64,000 bases of DNA from NCBI RefSeq assembly GCF_009650095.1, contig NZ_CP045915.1, positions 2,666,001 through 2,730,000 on the forward strand, in the 5' to 3' direction. The DNA is from Gracilibacillus salitolerans (lineage in GTDB: Bacteria > Bacillota > Bacilli > Bacillales > Amphibacillaceae). The notes below the pieces were generated by a model that worked only from the letters and a program-made list of their open reading frames with translations, had not been told where the DNA came from and did no database searches. Position 1 is the first letter of the stretch. Each line of letters begins with the position of its first letter. Below are positions 26,600 to 36,113 of the stretch, one piece after another. The translations under genes were made by a program, and so were the position numbers.

Positions 26600-27206
26600 C
26601 ACGTTTATTTAGTACATTCTCATGATAAATTAAATAATGATCAAGGTCCTGCTGATAGTTAAACATTTCAACTTCTAATGGGCTTGGCTCTTCATTAAAA
26701 CGTTTTTTGAAAATATGATTAAAAAATAGAATCATCCCTAGGCCTAAACCGATTGAATAGGGAATTTGAATCCAAAGTGGTTTATCCTTTTGCTCCCCTG
26801 TTAATAAGAAATATAATCCTTGATGTACTTCTTCCATACTGACATCATAATGAAAATTCATGATTGCCATTGCTGAGCCTATGCAGAGAAGAAGCCAAAT
26901 TATCAGGATCAAAAAGAAATTAGCCTTTTTGTCATTTTTTTTAATTTCTACAATTACTTGATTTGCCCCTAATAATTCGACAGTAAGGAACGGATAAGCT
27001 TCTACCAACGTATCTAATAATTGGAAGCCATCAATAACAGAAACATTATTATCTTTCTCTGTAATTTGATAAATCTTTAATGTTTCTAGTTCTTTCAGAT
27101 AATCAATATTCCCTGTGACAAAAGCAATATCCTTTAAAGTTATTAAATGCTCTTTTTCCACTGCAATCTTCTTTTTAAGTCGAATATATACTTTTTCTTC
27201 CTGCAC
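26592..27206 (-). CDS. spoVAA: Stage V sporulation protein AA
   Basis: This 204-residue protein has an N-terminal soluble domain (about 1-92) and two membrane helices (about 97-116 and 150-165), like SpoVAA of B. subtilis. It is the first gene of the operon, expressed in the forespore. A SigG-type promoter lies at 27253-27282. Confidence 0.92.
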   Translation of the reverse strand: MQEEKVYIRLKKKIAVEKEHLITLKDIAFVTGNIDYLKELETLKIYQITEKDNNVSVIDGFQLLDTLVEAYPFLTVELLGANQVIVEIKKNDKKANFFLILIIWLLLCIGSAMAIMNFHYDVSMEEVHQGLYFLLTGEQKDKPLWIQIPYSIGLGLGMILFFNHIFKKRFNEEPSPLEVEMFNYQQDLDHYLIYHENVLNKRDD

Positions 27207-27252
27207 ATTACATCATCCTTTTATTATTAGCTTGTGAGGAAAATGGTGTTCT

Positions 27253-27282
27253 TAGTATAAGTTGAATTTAGATATTCATTCA
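27253..27282 (-). promoter_or_regulatory. SigG-type promoter of spoVA
   Basis: On the minus strand TGAATG (27282-27277), seventeen bases, then TATACTA (27259-27253) fit the SigG consensus (TGMATR, CATWMTA) with one mismatch in the -10. Confidence 0.65.
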
Positions 27283-27330
27283 TAGCATTGAAAAACCAGA
27301 AAAAAAACAGCCCTGCATATACGTAGAAGA

Positions 27331-27802
27331 TAAAAACTGCGAACTTGTGAAAATTCACTTTGGGTAGGATATTCTCCCATCCTTTTGGAGGTGATTGCTA
27401 GTTCGTCGCTGCGGAAAAATACTCCCTTTCCGTGGGCACGGCTTCAGCTAACTTGGTAAAGAAAAGCACTTTACCAAGTGGATCTTCAGCCCGTGCTGTT
27501 CCCACAGGAGTGTCGCATTTTTCCGCAGCTTAGTGTGTAATTCTTATCAAGTAGGAAGAAATTCATAGAATATAATTCCATAAGTTCTCTTCCTTCGATA
27601 ATCAGAACACTGCGCTTAGCGTAGGCAAGATACGTAGACTCCTACGGAAACAGCGCGAGCTGAAGATCCCGCAGGAAAGTGATTTTTGCTTTCCGAGGAA
27701 GCTGAAGCCGTGCCCGTGGAAAGCGAAGTATCTTGCTGGAGCGTTGCCTATCACTTATCCAAATTCAGATGGAAGAAAGTAATTTTAACTTCGCAGTTTA
27801 TG
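27331..27802. repeat. Repeat family B, copy 1 (dual hairpin, terminal inverted repeats)
   Basis: This ~472 bp element is bounded by TAAAAACTGCGAAC (27331) and CTTCGCAGTTTATG (27789-27802), which are inverted copies. Hairpin 1 (27408-27529) has GCTGCGGAAAAAT pairing with ATTTTTCCGCAGC, the inner ACTCC/GGAGT and GTGGG/CCCAC, and an apical CTTGGTAAAG/CTTTACCAAG. Hairpin 2 (27624-27736) has GCAAGATAC/GTATCTTGC and an apical GGAAAG/CTTTCC. It separates sigF from spoVAA and contains no credible gene. Confidence 0.8.
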
Positions 27803-27826
27803 TTTGTTGTGCTCAGCATTTAATCA

Positions 27827-27857
27827 TAAAAAAAGACTATCCCGGGGGATAATCTTA
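27827..27857 (-). terminator. Terminator of spoIIAA-spoIIAB-sigF
   Basis: On the minus strand AAGATTATCCC and GGGATAGTCTT form an 11 bp stem with one mismatch, followed by TTTTTTT. It overlaps the sigF stop. Confidence 0.9.
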
Positions 27858-28601
27858 ATTTATGATTTCTTCTTTTATTTTCTCTAATATTTTCTTTTCT
27901 ATTCGGGAAACCTGAACTTGTGAAATTCCCAATCGATTAGCAACCTCTGTTTGGGTTTTATCTTTGTAATATCTTAAGAAAACAATTAAACGTTCCCTTT
28001 CATCCAGATCTTTAATAACCTGTTCCATTGTAAGTTTATCAAACCAATTATCATTAACGTCTGCGATCTGATCCAATAATGTGATGGGATCACCATCATT
28101 TTCATAAACTGTTTCATGAATAGACTGTGGTTTCTTTGTCGCTTCCTGAGCATGGATGATTTCTTCAGGTGTGAGCTCTAGTTTATCGGCAATCTCTTGC
28201 ACAGTCGGTGCGCGGGCGAATTCTTTTGTTAATTCGTCTGTAACTCTTCTTATTTTATTACCAATTTCTTTTAAGGAGCGACTAACCTTTACCGTACCAT
28301 CATCCCGTATAAATCGTTGTATTTCACCGATAATCATTGGTACGGCATAAGTAGAAAATTTCACATCGTATTCTAAATCGAACTTGTCAATAGACTTTAA
28401 TAATCCAATGCAACCAATTTGGAACAAATCATCCTGATCATAACCTCTATTGAGAAAACGTTGCACCACAGACCAAACCAACCGAATATTTTTTTCCACC
28501 AATAATGATCTTGCTTCTTCATCTCCTTGCTGACTTAACTGAATATACCTCTTTACATCTTTATCATCTAAAGGTGATGTGTTAGACATTTTTGTTTTCA
28601 T
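27855..28601 (-). CDS. sigF: RNA polymerase sigma-F
   Basis: This 248-residue sporulation sigma factor has region 2 (DDLFQIGCIGLLKSIDKFD, near 60-78), region 3 (APTVQEIADKL) and region 4 (TQTEVANRLGISQVQVSRIEKK). It is the first forespore-specific sigma factor. The ATG at 28599-28601 has AGGTGATG six bases upstream; a GTG and an ATG just upstream lie within that site. It is the third gene of spoIIA and ends in a strong terminator. Confidence 0.95.
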   Translation of the reverse strand: MKTKMSNTSPLDDKDVKRYIQLSQQGDEEARSLLVEKNIRLVWSVVQRFLNRGYDQDDLFQIGCIGLLKSIDKFDLEYDVKFSTYAVPMIIGEIQRFIRDDGTVKVSRSLKEIGNKIRRVTDELTKEFARAPTVQEIADKLELTPEEIIHAQEATKKPQSIHETVYENDGDPITLLDQIADVNDNWFDKLTMEQVIKDLDERERLIVFLRYYKDKTQTEVANRLGISQVQVSRIEKKILEKIKEEIIN

Positions 28602-28610
28602 AGACATCAC

Positions 28611-29051
28611 CTAATTACACATGGTTTTGCTAGTTTGAAAATCTTTTGTCATTTTCACCTTAGTGCCTTCTCCTGGATGTGAACTAATTTCGATTTTATC
28701 CATGAAATTTTCCATAATGGTAAATCCCATTCCTGATCGTTCAAGTTCTGGTTTAGATGTATAAAGTGGTTCTTTCGCTAAATCGATATTATCAATCCCC
28801 ATTCCTTCATCTTCAATTAAAATCGATAATGTTTGATCAGTTAAGGTACAAGAGATATAGATGTATTGGTTGGGGTCCTCTTCATAGCCATGAATAATGG
28901 CATTGGTTACAGCCTCAGATACAACGGTTTTGATCTCAGTTAATTCATCCATGTTCGGATCAATTTGGGATACAAACGCGGCAACCGAAACTCTGGCAAA
29001 CGCCTCATTTTCACTGACGCTTCTAAACTTTAATTCCATGGCATTATTCAT
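28611..29051 (-). CDS. spoIIAB: SpoIIAB, anti-sigma-F factor and kinase
   Basis: This 146-residue GHKL-fold serine kinase has the N-box [12 protein letters not shown] near 46-57, DEGMGI near 80 and GMGFTIM near 107. It binds sigma-F to block it and phosphorylates SpoIIAA. The start overlaps the spoIIAA stop by four bases, ensuring balanced synthesis. Confidence 0.96.
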   Translation of the reverse strand: MNNAMELKFRSVSENEAFARVSVAAFVSQIDPNMDELTEIKTVVSEAVTNAIIHGYEEDPNQYIYISCTLTDQTLSILIEDEGMGIDNIDLAKEPLYTSKPELERSGMGFTIMENFMDKIEISSHPGEGTKVKMTKDFQTSKTMCN

Positions 29052-29401
29052 GAAGCCACCCCCAAACTGGAAAGAGCAAAATCTTCATTTGACTCTAGCC
29101 TGACAATCTTGAATAATCCTGACATATTAAATAACCTTTTAACAGCTGGGGTGACAGAACAAACAATCATTTCTCCACCTAATTGTTTTACTTCCTTATA
29201 TCGCCCTAATACAACCCCTAAACCTGAACTGTCCATAAAATGTAAGGCATCGAGATTTAAAATGACATGTTTAATACCTTCTTGATGCAGGTGATCTTGC
29301 CATTCTATTTTTAATCGAGCAGCAGAATGGTGATCTAGTTCACCATCCAACCGAACGATTAATACATCTTCGACTACAGTAAATTGTGTCTGTAATTGCA
29401 T
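29048..29401 (-). CDS. spoIIAA: SpoIIAA, anti-anti-sigma-F factor
   Basis: This 117-residue STAS-domain protein has the phosphorylated serine at position 58 in FMDSSGLG. When dephosphorylated by SpoIIE it binds SpoIIAB and frees sigma-F. It is the first gene of the operon; GGGAGGG precedes the ATG. A SigH-type promoter and Spo0A-box-like sites lie upstream. Confidence 0.96.
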   Translation of the reverse strand: MQLQTQFTVVEDVLIVRLDGELDHHSAARLKIEWQDHLHQEGIKHVILNLDALHFMDSSGLGVVLGRYKEVKQLGGEMIVCSVTPAVKRLFNMSGLFKIVRLESNEDFALSSLGVAS

Positions 29402-29432
29402 ATTTTTCCCTCCCAGTTTTTTCTGTAATACT

Positions 29433-29511
29433 TTTTTCTATATCTCTTATCGATAATCCTGCTAATTGACAAAACTAGAACGAAATCGTCTAAAATAGCT
29501 TATATTCGACG
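29433..29511 (-). promoter_or_regulatory. SigH-type promoter and Spo0A-box-like sites of spoIIA
   Basis: On the minus strand GCAGGATTA (29462-29454), twelve bases, then ATAGAAAAA (29441-29433) fit SigH (RNAGGAWWW, RNNGAATWW) with a weak -10. CGTCGAA (29511-29505) differs by one base from the Spo0A box TGTCGAA. In B. subtilis spoIIA needs SigH and phosphorylated Spo0A. Confidence 0.6.
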
Positions 29512-29527
29512 TTTTCTTTCCATGTCA

Positions 29528-30721
29528 TTAAAAGAAAGATTGAAAAGTTCTTTTAAACAGTTGAAGTACATTAGCATGATCAATATCTTCTAGTACAGTT
29601 AAATCTGTCTCACTGATAATTTTTTCACCTTCAACCACTTGAAGCTTACCGACCATTGTTCCTTTTTCAAGCGGTAACTCTATATCTTGATTAATCGTTA
29701 TTTTTGTATCGATTTTATTTAAGTTTGTTCCTTTTGGATAAAGAATGGAAACAGAGTCATTTGTGACTACATCCACCTTCTGTTTGTTTGCCTTTAACCA
29801 TTCAAAAGACGTCACAGCCTGATTTTTTTCGTATAAAGGCTTCGTCTCGAATTTAGCATAAGCATAATCTAATAATTGGCTTACATCACTATTGCGATCT
29901 TTTGTACTTTCCGCTCCCATTACAACAGCTATGGTTCTCATACCATTTTTCTCTGCAGTTGCCGTTAAACAGTATTTCGCTTCATTTGTAAATCCTGTTT
30001 TCAGACCATCTACACCTTCATAAAATCGAACCAGTTTATTAGTATTGACCAACCAAAACTCATCTTCAGAATCTTTACGCAAATAATCCTCATAAATACT
30101 TGTATAATTTGTAATATCTTCATATTTTAGTAATGCCTTAGCCATAACAGCCATATCATGAGCAGTACTATAATGATTTTCTGCTGGTAAGCCAGTTGAA
30201 TTTTGGAAATTAGTAGATTTAAGACCTAATTCTTCTACTTTTTCGTTCATCATTTCCACAAAAACTTGTTCACTGCCAGCAATTCTTTCGGCCATGGCTA
30301 CACTTGCATCATTACCTGATGCAATTGCAATACCCTTCAATAAGTCATCAACTGACATTTCTTCTCCGGCTTCCAAAAAAATTTGAGATCCACCCATGGA
30401 TGCAGCATTTTCGCTGACTCTGATTTTTTCATCCAAGGATAATTCACCTTTTTCAATGGCTTCCATAATAAGTAGCATGGTCATAATTTTAGTCATACTT
30501 GCCGGTGGTAATTTCTCACTAGAATTTTTATCATATAATATATTTCCTGTATCACGTTCTATAAGTATCGCTGATTTTGAATGTGTAGCTAAATCTAATG
30601 AGTCACTTTCACTTACTTCGCTAGATACGTGATTTTCTTCATGATGAGCAAATACACTTCCTTGACCGATCACCACCATACTTATTACTACAAGTAAAGT
30701 TATGCTTATTCTTTTCAACAT
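29528..30721 (-). CDS. dacF: DacF, D-alanyl-D-alanine carboxypeptidase
   Basis: This 397-residue penicillin-binding protein has a signal peptide (about 1-25) and the motifs SMTK (near 74), SGN (near 137) and KTG (near 242). It is forespore-expressed and affects cortex crosslinking. It lies upstream of spoIIA, as in B. subtilis, where read-through can occur. GAGGTG precedes the start, and a SigF promoter is upstream. Confidence 0.94.
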   Translation of the reverse strand: MLKRISITLLVVISMVVIGQGSVFAHHEENHVSSEVSESDSLDLATHSKSAILIERDTGNILYDKNSSEKLPPASMTKIMTMLLIMEAIEKGELSLDEKIRVSENAASMGGSQIFLEAGEEMSVDDLLKGIAIASGNDASVAMAERIAGSEQVFVEMMNEKVEELGLKSTNFQNSTGLPAENHYSTAHDMAVMAKALLKYEDITNYTSIYEDYLRKDSEDEFWLVNTNKLVRFYEGVDGLKTGFTNEAKYCLTATAEKNGMRTIAVVMGAESTKDRNSDVSQLLDYAYAKFETKPLYEKNQAVTSFEWLKANKQKVDVVTNDSVSILYPKGTNLNKIDTKITINQDIELPLEKGTMVGKLQVVEGEKIISETDLTVLEDIDHANVLQLFKRTFQSFF

Positions 30722-30747
30722 TGTTCACCTCCGAGTTATAACATCTC

Positions 30748-30777
30748 TATTTTTCCCAAAAAAATCTGAAAGTATAA
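30748..30777 (-). promoter_or_regulatory. SigF-type promoter of dacF
   Basis: On the minus strand TTATA (30777-30773), fifteen bases, then GGGAAAAATA (30757-30748) match SigF (GYATA, GGNNANWNTR); the -10 is a full match. Confidence 0.65.
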
Positions 30778-30887
30778 CTAGAAATAAAATTTATTTCATA
30801 TTTGTCAGTTACTAAGATCCTAGAGAAAAGTGGAGTGCTCGCGCAACACAGGTAGATAATGTCACGCAAAGTGACCAGATTTTTTCA

Positions 30888-30920
30888 CAAAAAAAAATAG
30901 CGAGAACTGCTTCGCTATCT
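30888..30920 (-). terminator. Terminator of deoB-pdp
   Basis: On the minus strand ATAGCGAA and TCGCTAT pair around GCAGTTC, followed by nine T residues. Confidence 0.85.
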
Positions 30921-30933
30921 TTTTCGTTCAATA

Positions 30934-32235
30934 TTATTTAATGACTTCATATATCATTTTTTGTTTATTTGTTTTTTCTGATTTTATTGTATATGCATCC
31001 TTTACAATATTGATTATATTTTCCACGTTCTCTTGATCACTGTTTAATATAGCTAAGGTATCTCCTGACTCTACAGGGTCGCCTATTTTCTTTCGTAAGG
31101 TAATGCCAACCCCATGATTAATATCATCATCCTTAGTGGCTCTTCCTGCACCTAAATGCATAGCTGCTACCCCAATTTCATCTGCTTCCATTTCGTGTAT
31201 ATAACCTTTTTGATCAGCTTTCACTTCAACTTTATAAGATGATCCAGGTAATTTAGAAAGATCTTCTATAACGGTTATATCTCCGCCCTGCGCTTTTATG
31301 AAATCCATAAAGCAATTTAAGGCATCACCATTATCAATTAACTTCTCCAACGATTGTGTCGCCTCATTATAATTCTGATAAACACCACCTAATATTGTCA
31401 TATGGGTGGCCAGTTCTATTGCTAATTCACGAAGATCCTCCACTCGTTTTCCTTGTAATACTTCAACCGCTTCTTTTACTTCATTAGCATTTCCGATCTC
31501 ATAGCCTAATGGTTGATTCATGTCACTTATAATGGCAATTGTTTGTCGTTCTAACTGTTTTCCGATCGTTACCATCTCTTCGGCCAATTGTTTGGAATCT
31601 TCAAATGATTTCATAAAAGCTCCAGAACCTGTTTTGACATCCAGAACTATACTGTCAGCACCTGAAGCAATTTTTTTACTCATGATAGAACTTGCAATTA
31701 GTGGAATCGAATCAACTGTTGCCGTAACATCTCGCAAAGCATACAATTTCTTATCAGCGGGAGCTAAGTTTCCTGTTTGTCCTACTACTGATAATTTGTA
31801 TTTATTGACATTATCAATAAATTGCTGATTCGTTAGCTCAACTTTAAAACCAGGTATTGATTCTAATTTATCAACGGTACCACCAGTATGTCCTAGCCCC
31901 CTACCTGACATCTTTGCAACCGGAATACCAGCTGCAGCAACTAAAGGACCTACAATAAAAGTCGTCTTATCACCAACACCGCCTGTTGAATGTTTATCCA
32001 CTTTATGACCTTCTATAGGGCTCAAATCAATGACATCACCGGATGCTACCATATTTTTCGTTAGATTTGCCGTTTCTTCTTGTGTCATCCCTTGATAATA
32101 AATCGCCATCATTAATGCAGACACCTGATAATCTGGAATTTTCTCTTTCATATACTCTTCTATAAAAAAAGTAATTTCTTGTTCTGTTAAAGGATCGCCA
32201 TTTCTTTTTTTAGCGATAATATCAACCATTCTCAT
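30934..32235 (-). CDS. pdp: Pyrimidine-nucleoside phosphorylase
   Basis: This 433-residue enzyme splits thymidine, uridine and deoxyuridine with phosphate. Visible motifs are DKHSTGGVGDK (near 81-91), KMSGRGLGHTGGTVDKLE (near 108) and KTGSGAFM. The ATG at 32233-32235 has GAGGTG six bases upstream and matches the family start (MRMVDII). In B. subtilis the gene next to drm here is pupG; this genome has pdp instead. It follows deoB in one unit for nucleoside salvage. Confidence 0.93.
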   Translation of the reverse strand: MRMVDIIAKKRNGDPLTEQEITFFIEEYMKEKIPDYQVSALMMAIYYQGMTQEETANLTKNMVASGDVIDLSPIEGHKVDKHSTGGVGDKTTFIVGPLVAAAGIPVAKMSGRGLGHTGGTVDKLESIPGFKVELTNQQFIDNVNKYKLSVVGQTGNLAPADKKLYALRDVTATVDSIPLIASSIMSKKIASGADSIVLDVKTGSGAFMKSFEDSKQLAEEMVTIGKQLERQTIAIISDMNQPLGYEIGNANEVKEAVEVLQGKRVEDLRELAIELATHMTILGGVYQNYNEATQSLEKLIDNGDALNCFMDFIKAQGGDITVIEDLSKLPGSSYKVEVKADQKGYIHEMEADEIGVAAMHLGAGRATKDDDINHGVGITLRKKIGDPVESGDTLAILNSDQENVENIINIVKDAYTIKSEKTNKQKMIYEVIK

Positions 32236-32264
32236 TACAGACACCTCTTTTTTATTGGATATAT

Positions 32265-33446
32265 TTATTTTAAATGGATATCGTTCAAAAAGCTTTTTCC
32301 ATATTGAGGGTGTTTCACTTTGAAATTTTCGGCAATAGTAGCTCCAATATCTGCAAATGTTCTTCGTATAGGCAGCTCGTTCCCAGCGTTGATCCCATGA
32401 TGATAAACAAGTAAAGGTACATATTCTCTCGTATGATCTGTTCCGTGATGAGTGGGATCATTACCGTGATCAGCTGTTATAATGAGTAAATCATCGTCTT
32501 TTAATTTACTTAACACTTCTGGTAATCGTTGATCAAATTTTTCGAGAGCTTCTCCATAACCATCAGGATTTCTCCGATGACCATATTTTGCATCAAAGTC
32601 AACTAAATTTAAAAAGTTAAGTCCGTGAAATGATTTATCAATAGATTGAATAAATTTTTCCATTCCATCGTCATTATCTTTTGTTCGAATTGATTCAGTA
32701 ACACCTTCACCATCAAAAATATCAGAAATTTTCCCTATGGCAACTACATCAAACCCGCCATCTTCTAATGCATTCATAACCGTATACCCAAAGGGTTTTA
32801 ATGCATAATCATGTCGATTAGACGTTCGTTCGAAATTACCCGGTTCACCGACAAATGGTCTGGCAATAACTCGGCCGATCATATATTTTTCATCTAAAGT
32901 TAATTCACGGCAAATCTCGCAAATATTATATAGCTCTTTAACTGGTATTACCTCTTCATGTGCAGCAATTTGTAATACAGAGTCAGCTGAAGTATAAACA
33001 ATTAGATCTCCTGTTCCCATATGATGTGGGCCTAATTCTTTAATAATTTCTGTACCTGAAGCTGGTTTATTCCCAATTATTTTCCTTCCGGTTTTCTGCT
33101 CAATCTCCTCTATTAATTCTTCAGGAAATTGTTGAAACGTGCGAAAAGGCGTATCAATATAAAGCCCCATCATTTCCCAATGTCCTGTCATTGTATCTTT
33201 ACCATTCGAAGCTTCTTGCATTTTTGTGTAATGGGCTTTTGGTTTGCTTGCTTTTTCTACGCCATTTATTTCTTTAATATTACTTAAACCTAGTTGCCCC
33301 ATATTAGGCATATGCAACCCATTCCGATGTTCTGCAATATGACCTAGTGTGTCTGCACCAACGTCATTAAAATCTGCAGCATCAGGTGCTTCTCCGATAC
33401 CAACAGAATCTAGTACAACTAAAAATATTCGATTAAAATTTGTCAT
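32265..33446 (-). CDS. deoB: Phosphopentomutase
   Basis: This 393-residue alkaline-phosphatase-superfamily enzyme interconverts (deoxy)ribose 1- and 5-phosphates. The N-terminal metal motif [13 protein letters not shown] (near 9-21) with Asp10, the nucleophile region [12 protein letters not shown] (near 82-93) and the C-terminal [16 protein letters not shown] are intact. AGGAGGG lies upstream. It feeds sugar phosphates released by Pdp into central metabolism. Confidence 0.95.
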   Translation of the reverse strand: MTNFNRIFLVVLDSVGIGEAPDAADFNDVGADTLGHIAEHRNGLHMPNMGQLGLSNIKEINGVEKASKPKAHYTKMQEASNGKDTMTGHWEMMGLYIDTPFRTFQQFPEELIEEIEQKTGRKIIGNKPASGTEIIKELGPHHMGTGDLIVYTSADSVLQIAAHEEVIPVKELYNICEICRELTLDEKYMIGRVIARPFVGEPGNFERTSNRHDYALKPFGYTVMNALEDGGFDVVAIGKISDIFDGEGVTESIRTKDNDDGMEKFIQSIDKSFHGLNFLNLVDFDAKYGHRRNPDGYGEALEKFDQRLPEVLSKLKDDDLLIITADHGNDPTHHGTDHTREYVPLLVYHHGINAGNELPIRRTFADIGATIAENFKVKHPQYGKSFLNDIHLK

Positions 33447-33563
33447 TTTAATCCCTCCTATTCTTCCATACCCTCTCTATCTAAGTAGTATGCCTCAAAT
33501 CACTATCTTCATTAATATATAAAGATAAAAATCGGCATGCATATTGACTTAACTTCTAGATAC

Positions 33564-33594
33564 AACAAAACGCCACGATTACAATCGTGACGCT
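33564..33594 (-). terminator. Terminator of yqzK-xerD
   Basis: On the minus strand GCGTCACGAT, loop TGTA, ATCGTGGCG, followed by TTTTGTTG. Confidence 0.9.
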
Positions 33595-34494
33595 TTAAGC
33601 TCTTGGATGATGTGTTTTATAAATATCTTTTAACCTGGACTTGGAAACATGAGTGTAAATTTGAGTAGTAGAAATATCCGCATGACCAAGCATTTCTTGT
33701 ACCGCCCTTAAATCTGCGCCATTTTCAAGCAGGTGTGTCGCAAAGGAATGCCGTAAAGTATGCGGAGATAACTCCTTTTCAATTCCTGCAATTTTGGCAA
33801 TCTCTTTGATTATTTTCCAAAATCCCTGACGTGACAATGGATTACCATGGTGATTAACAAAAACTGTGTCCGTTTGTTTTTTCTTAACAAAATCATTTCT
33901 AGCGGATTGAATATACAATTCTAAAGCATCCTTAGCGATATCTCCTAATGGTACAATCCGTTCTTTTGATCCTTTTCCAAAACAGCGAACAAATCCCATT
34001 GTTAGATGCAAATCATTCATTTTTAAAGTAATCAATTCCGAAACACGCAATCCTGTTGCGTATAGCGTTTCTAACATTGCTTTATTACGGATTGAATATT
34101 TGTCAGTAACCGGGATATTTAATAATTTATCAATATCTTTTGTTGATAATACTTTTGGTAATTTACGGTTTGCTTTTGGTGTTTCAATATGTAAACTCGG
34201 GTCCTCTTTAAGCTGATATTCTCTAATTAAAAATTGATGAAATAATCTTAAAGTGGACAGCATTCTTGCGACAGTTGCGGATGATTTACCTTGATCATTC
34301 AAACGATACAAAAATTGCATAATATCATGACGACCAGCCTGTTTCCATTCAGATAGTTCTCTTTCTTCCCTAAGGAAATGATAATACTTTAACAAGTCAC
34401 GTTTATATGCTTGCAAAGTATTATCAGATAATCCTCTTTCAATTTTCAAAAAGTGAAAAAACTCTTCTACTGGATATTGCATTTCATCCATCAT
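33595..34494 (-). CDS. xerD: Site-specific tyrosine recombinase XerD (RipX)
   Basis: This 299-residue recombinase has a SAM-like N-terminal DNA-binding domain and a catalytic domain with Arg in TGLRVSEL (near 150), HTLRHSFATHLLENGAD (near 245), GH near 268 and the catalytic Tyr in TTQIYTHV (near 280). With its partner it resolves chromosome dimers at dif. It is adjacent to yqzK and fur, as in B. subtilis. Two tandem ATG codons at the start make the first residue uncertain. Confidence 0.95.
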   Translation of the reverse strand: MMDEMQYPVEEFFHFLKIERGLSDNTLQAYKRDLLKYYHFLREERELSEWKQAGRHDIMQFLYRLNDQGKSSATVARMLSTLRLFHQFLIREYQLKEDPSLHIETPKANRKLPKVLSTKDIDKLLNIPVTDKYSIRNKAMLETLYATGLRVSELITLKMNDLHLTMGFVRCFGKGSKERIVPLGDIAKDALELYIQSARNDFVKKKQTDTVFVNHHGNPLSRQGFWKIIKEIAKIAGIEKELSPHTLRHSFATHLLENGADLRAVQEMLGHADISTTQIYTHVSKSRLKDIYKTHHPRA

Positions 34495-34713
34495 TTATTC
34501 TCCCAATCGAAAAAAGATACTTAACCGCTCCCAAACATCAGGATCTTCCTGTTGAAATACTTTTACTGCATTTCCTTGAGGGTACTCATAGCGATCTAAT
34601 TTTTCATATTCTTGATGTAATGCTTTGATTACATAATAAAATAAAATGGTACACAAAACGAAAATAATAAAAAACTTCATCATTTCAAAAAAAATTTTCA
34701 TAACGGATGACAT
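34495..34713 (-). CDS. yqzK: YqzK family (DUF4227) small membrane protein
   Basis: This 72-residue protein has one N-terminal membrane helix (about 10-30) and a polar tail containing PQGNAVKVFQ. It is conserved between fur and xerD in Bacillaceae. TAGGAGAA precedes the start, and its stop directly abuts the xerD start. The function is unknown. Confidence 0.87.
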   Translation of the reverse strand: MSSVMKIFFEMMKFFIIFVLCTILFYYVIKALHQEYEKLDRYEYPQGNAVKVFQQEDPDVWERLSIFFRLGE

Positions 34714-34776
34714 ATGGCATTCTCCTAATAGAATAGACTCTATTAGAATTTATACCGATATTATATAAAAATATAC

Positions 34777-35256
34777 CTATTTAGCGGATAATTTTTTTGC
34801 TTCACAATTTCGACAAATTCGGTCTTGGCATTTTTGGCATATTCCATGAAACGTTAATCGATGGTCTTTGACAATAAATCCCCAGTCAGTTTGAACAATT
34901 TGTTCTACTTCTTCTAATAAGTCATCCATTATTTCTTCAACAGATCCACATTCAGTGCAAACTAAATGATGATGGAAATGCTTTGCTCCTTCTTTCCGAA
35001 GATCGTAGCGGGAAACTCCATCACCAAAGTTAATTTTATCGACAACTTCTAGTTCAGTTAATAATTCTAGTGTTCTATATACAGTTGCTAAACCAATTTC
35101 CGGTGCTTTATCTTTTACTAATAAATATACATCTTCCGCACTAAGATGGTCTTCTTCTCTTTCTAATAATACACGAACAGTTGCTTCACGCTGCGGAGTT
35201 AATTTGTAACTTTGAGCGTGTAGCTCCTTCTTAATACGGTCTAAACGGTGTTCCAT
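34777..35256 (-). CDS. fur: Fur, ferric uptake regulator
   Basis: This 159-residue regulator has an N-terminal winged helix (about 1-85; TPQREATVRVLL), a metal site KHFHHHLVC, and structural zinc cysteines in CTECG (near 99) and CQKCQ plus CRNC at the end. It represses iron uptake genes when iron is plentiful. Synteny with yqzK-xerD supports Fur rather than PerR or Zur. A full-consensus SigA promoter and a PerR-like box lie upstream; PerR controls fur in B. subtilis. Confidence 0.93.
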   Translation of the reverse strand: MEHRLDRIKKELHAQSYKLTPQREATVRVLLEREEDHLSAEDVYLLVKDKAPEIGLATVYRTLELLTELEVVDKINFGDGVSRYDLRKEGAKHFHHHLVCTECGSVEEIMDDLLEEVEQIVQTDWGFIVKDHRLTFHGICQKCQDRICRNCEAKKLSAK

Positions 35257-35283
35257 AATGAAGGACCTCCTTACATAAGTTAA

Positions 35284-35327
35284 TTATAAATAGTCCCATG
35301 TAAGGTGTCAATTAAAATAATTATAAA
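35284..35327 (-). promoter_or_regulatory. SigA promoter with PerR-like box of fur
   Basis: On the minus strand TTGACA (35312-35307), seventeen bases, TATAAT (35289-35284) is a perfect SigA promoter. The box TTAAAATAATTATAA (plus strand 35313-35327) matches the PerR consensus TTATAATNATTATAA at all positions but one and abuts the -35. Confidence 0.8.
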
Positions 35328-35363
35328 AAGCTTGAAAAATCCTTTATTTTTTAATAATAATTA

Positions 35364-36008
35364 TTAATTAATAAATCTGTCTGATATTAATCTCATTGTT
35401 TCAAAAGAGACAATTGATTCCAATAATGCCGCGAAGCCGACAACTATCATTAAGCCAATAAATACGGCTGTATATCGATAGAAAATTTGTAAAATTGGTT
35501 GTTTATAGCGTTTGGAAAACATACTTTGTAACAAGGTTAATGAGAATATCATCGCAAAGCTGCTAGCGATAATATAGATTGGAATGATAATCAGGTTTTG
35601 TGGTGCAATAGCAGAAAAGGAGAACAACAATCCTTTGAAACCTAACTGATTGACAAAAAATCCTACGGTAAATCCGATTGCTACACCTTTAACAAATAAC
35701 AATACCCAAATGATTGGTAATCCTATGACCGCCAACCCAAGGAAAAAAAGCAAAGATAAAAATTGAATATGATAAAATGCTGCATTTTTAAATAATGATT
35801 GTTTAGATATATCTCCATCTTGTAGAAAACCAAGAAAAAATCGCTCTAAATAAAAAAATAAATCCTGTTTCTGAATAAAAGTCATACTATTGACAATAAT
35901 CGCTCCAAATATAATCCCCGTAATAAAAAGGATAATCGTAAATATATAGATGGTGTGGTATTTTGCAAAATGATTAGAAATAGGTTTTTTGTTTTTTGGT
36001 AGTTTCAT
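35364..36008 (-). CDS. spoIIM: Stage II sporulation protein M
   Basis: This 214-residue membrane protein has about five helices, with GIIFGAIIVNSM in the first. SpoIIM is the membrane scaffold of the SpoIID-SpoIIM-SpoIIP engulfment machine in the mother cell. The ATG at 36006-36008 has AGGGGA ten bases upstream; a GTG three codons earlier is too close to that site. A SigE-type promoter lies at 36043-36071. Confidence 0.93.
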   Translation of the reverse strand: MKLPKNKKPISNHFAKYHTIYIFTIILFITGIIFGAIIVNSMTFIQKQDLFFYLERFFLGFLQDGDISKQSLFKNAAFYHIQFLSLLFFLGLAVIGLPIIWVLLFVKGVAIGFTVGFFVNQLGFKGLLFSFSAIAPQNLIIIPIYIIASSFAMIFSLTLLQSMFSKRYKQPILQIFYRYTAVFIGLMIVVGFAALLESIVSFETMRLISDRFIN

Positions 36009-36042
36009 TTCATTCACATCCCCTAATTATGTTCTCGTTTTC

Positions 36043-36071
36043 AATCTATGAATGGATTGATAGAAATAGAA
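36043..36071 (-). promoter_or_regulatory. SigE-type promoter of spoIIM
   Basis: On the minus strand TTCTATT (36071-36065), fourteen bases, CATAGATT (36050-36043) fit SigE, with one mismatch in the -10 and two in the -35. Confidence 0.5.
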
Positions 36072-36113
36072 CACAACTAGAGTGTATTTTAATTTCACAT
36101 AATATTAATATGG

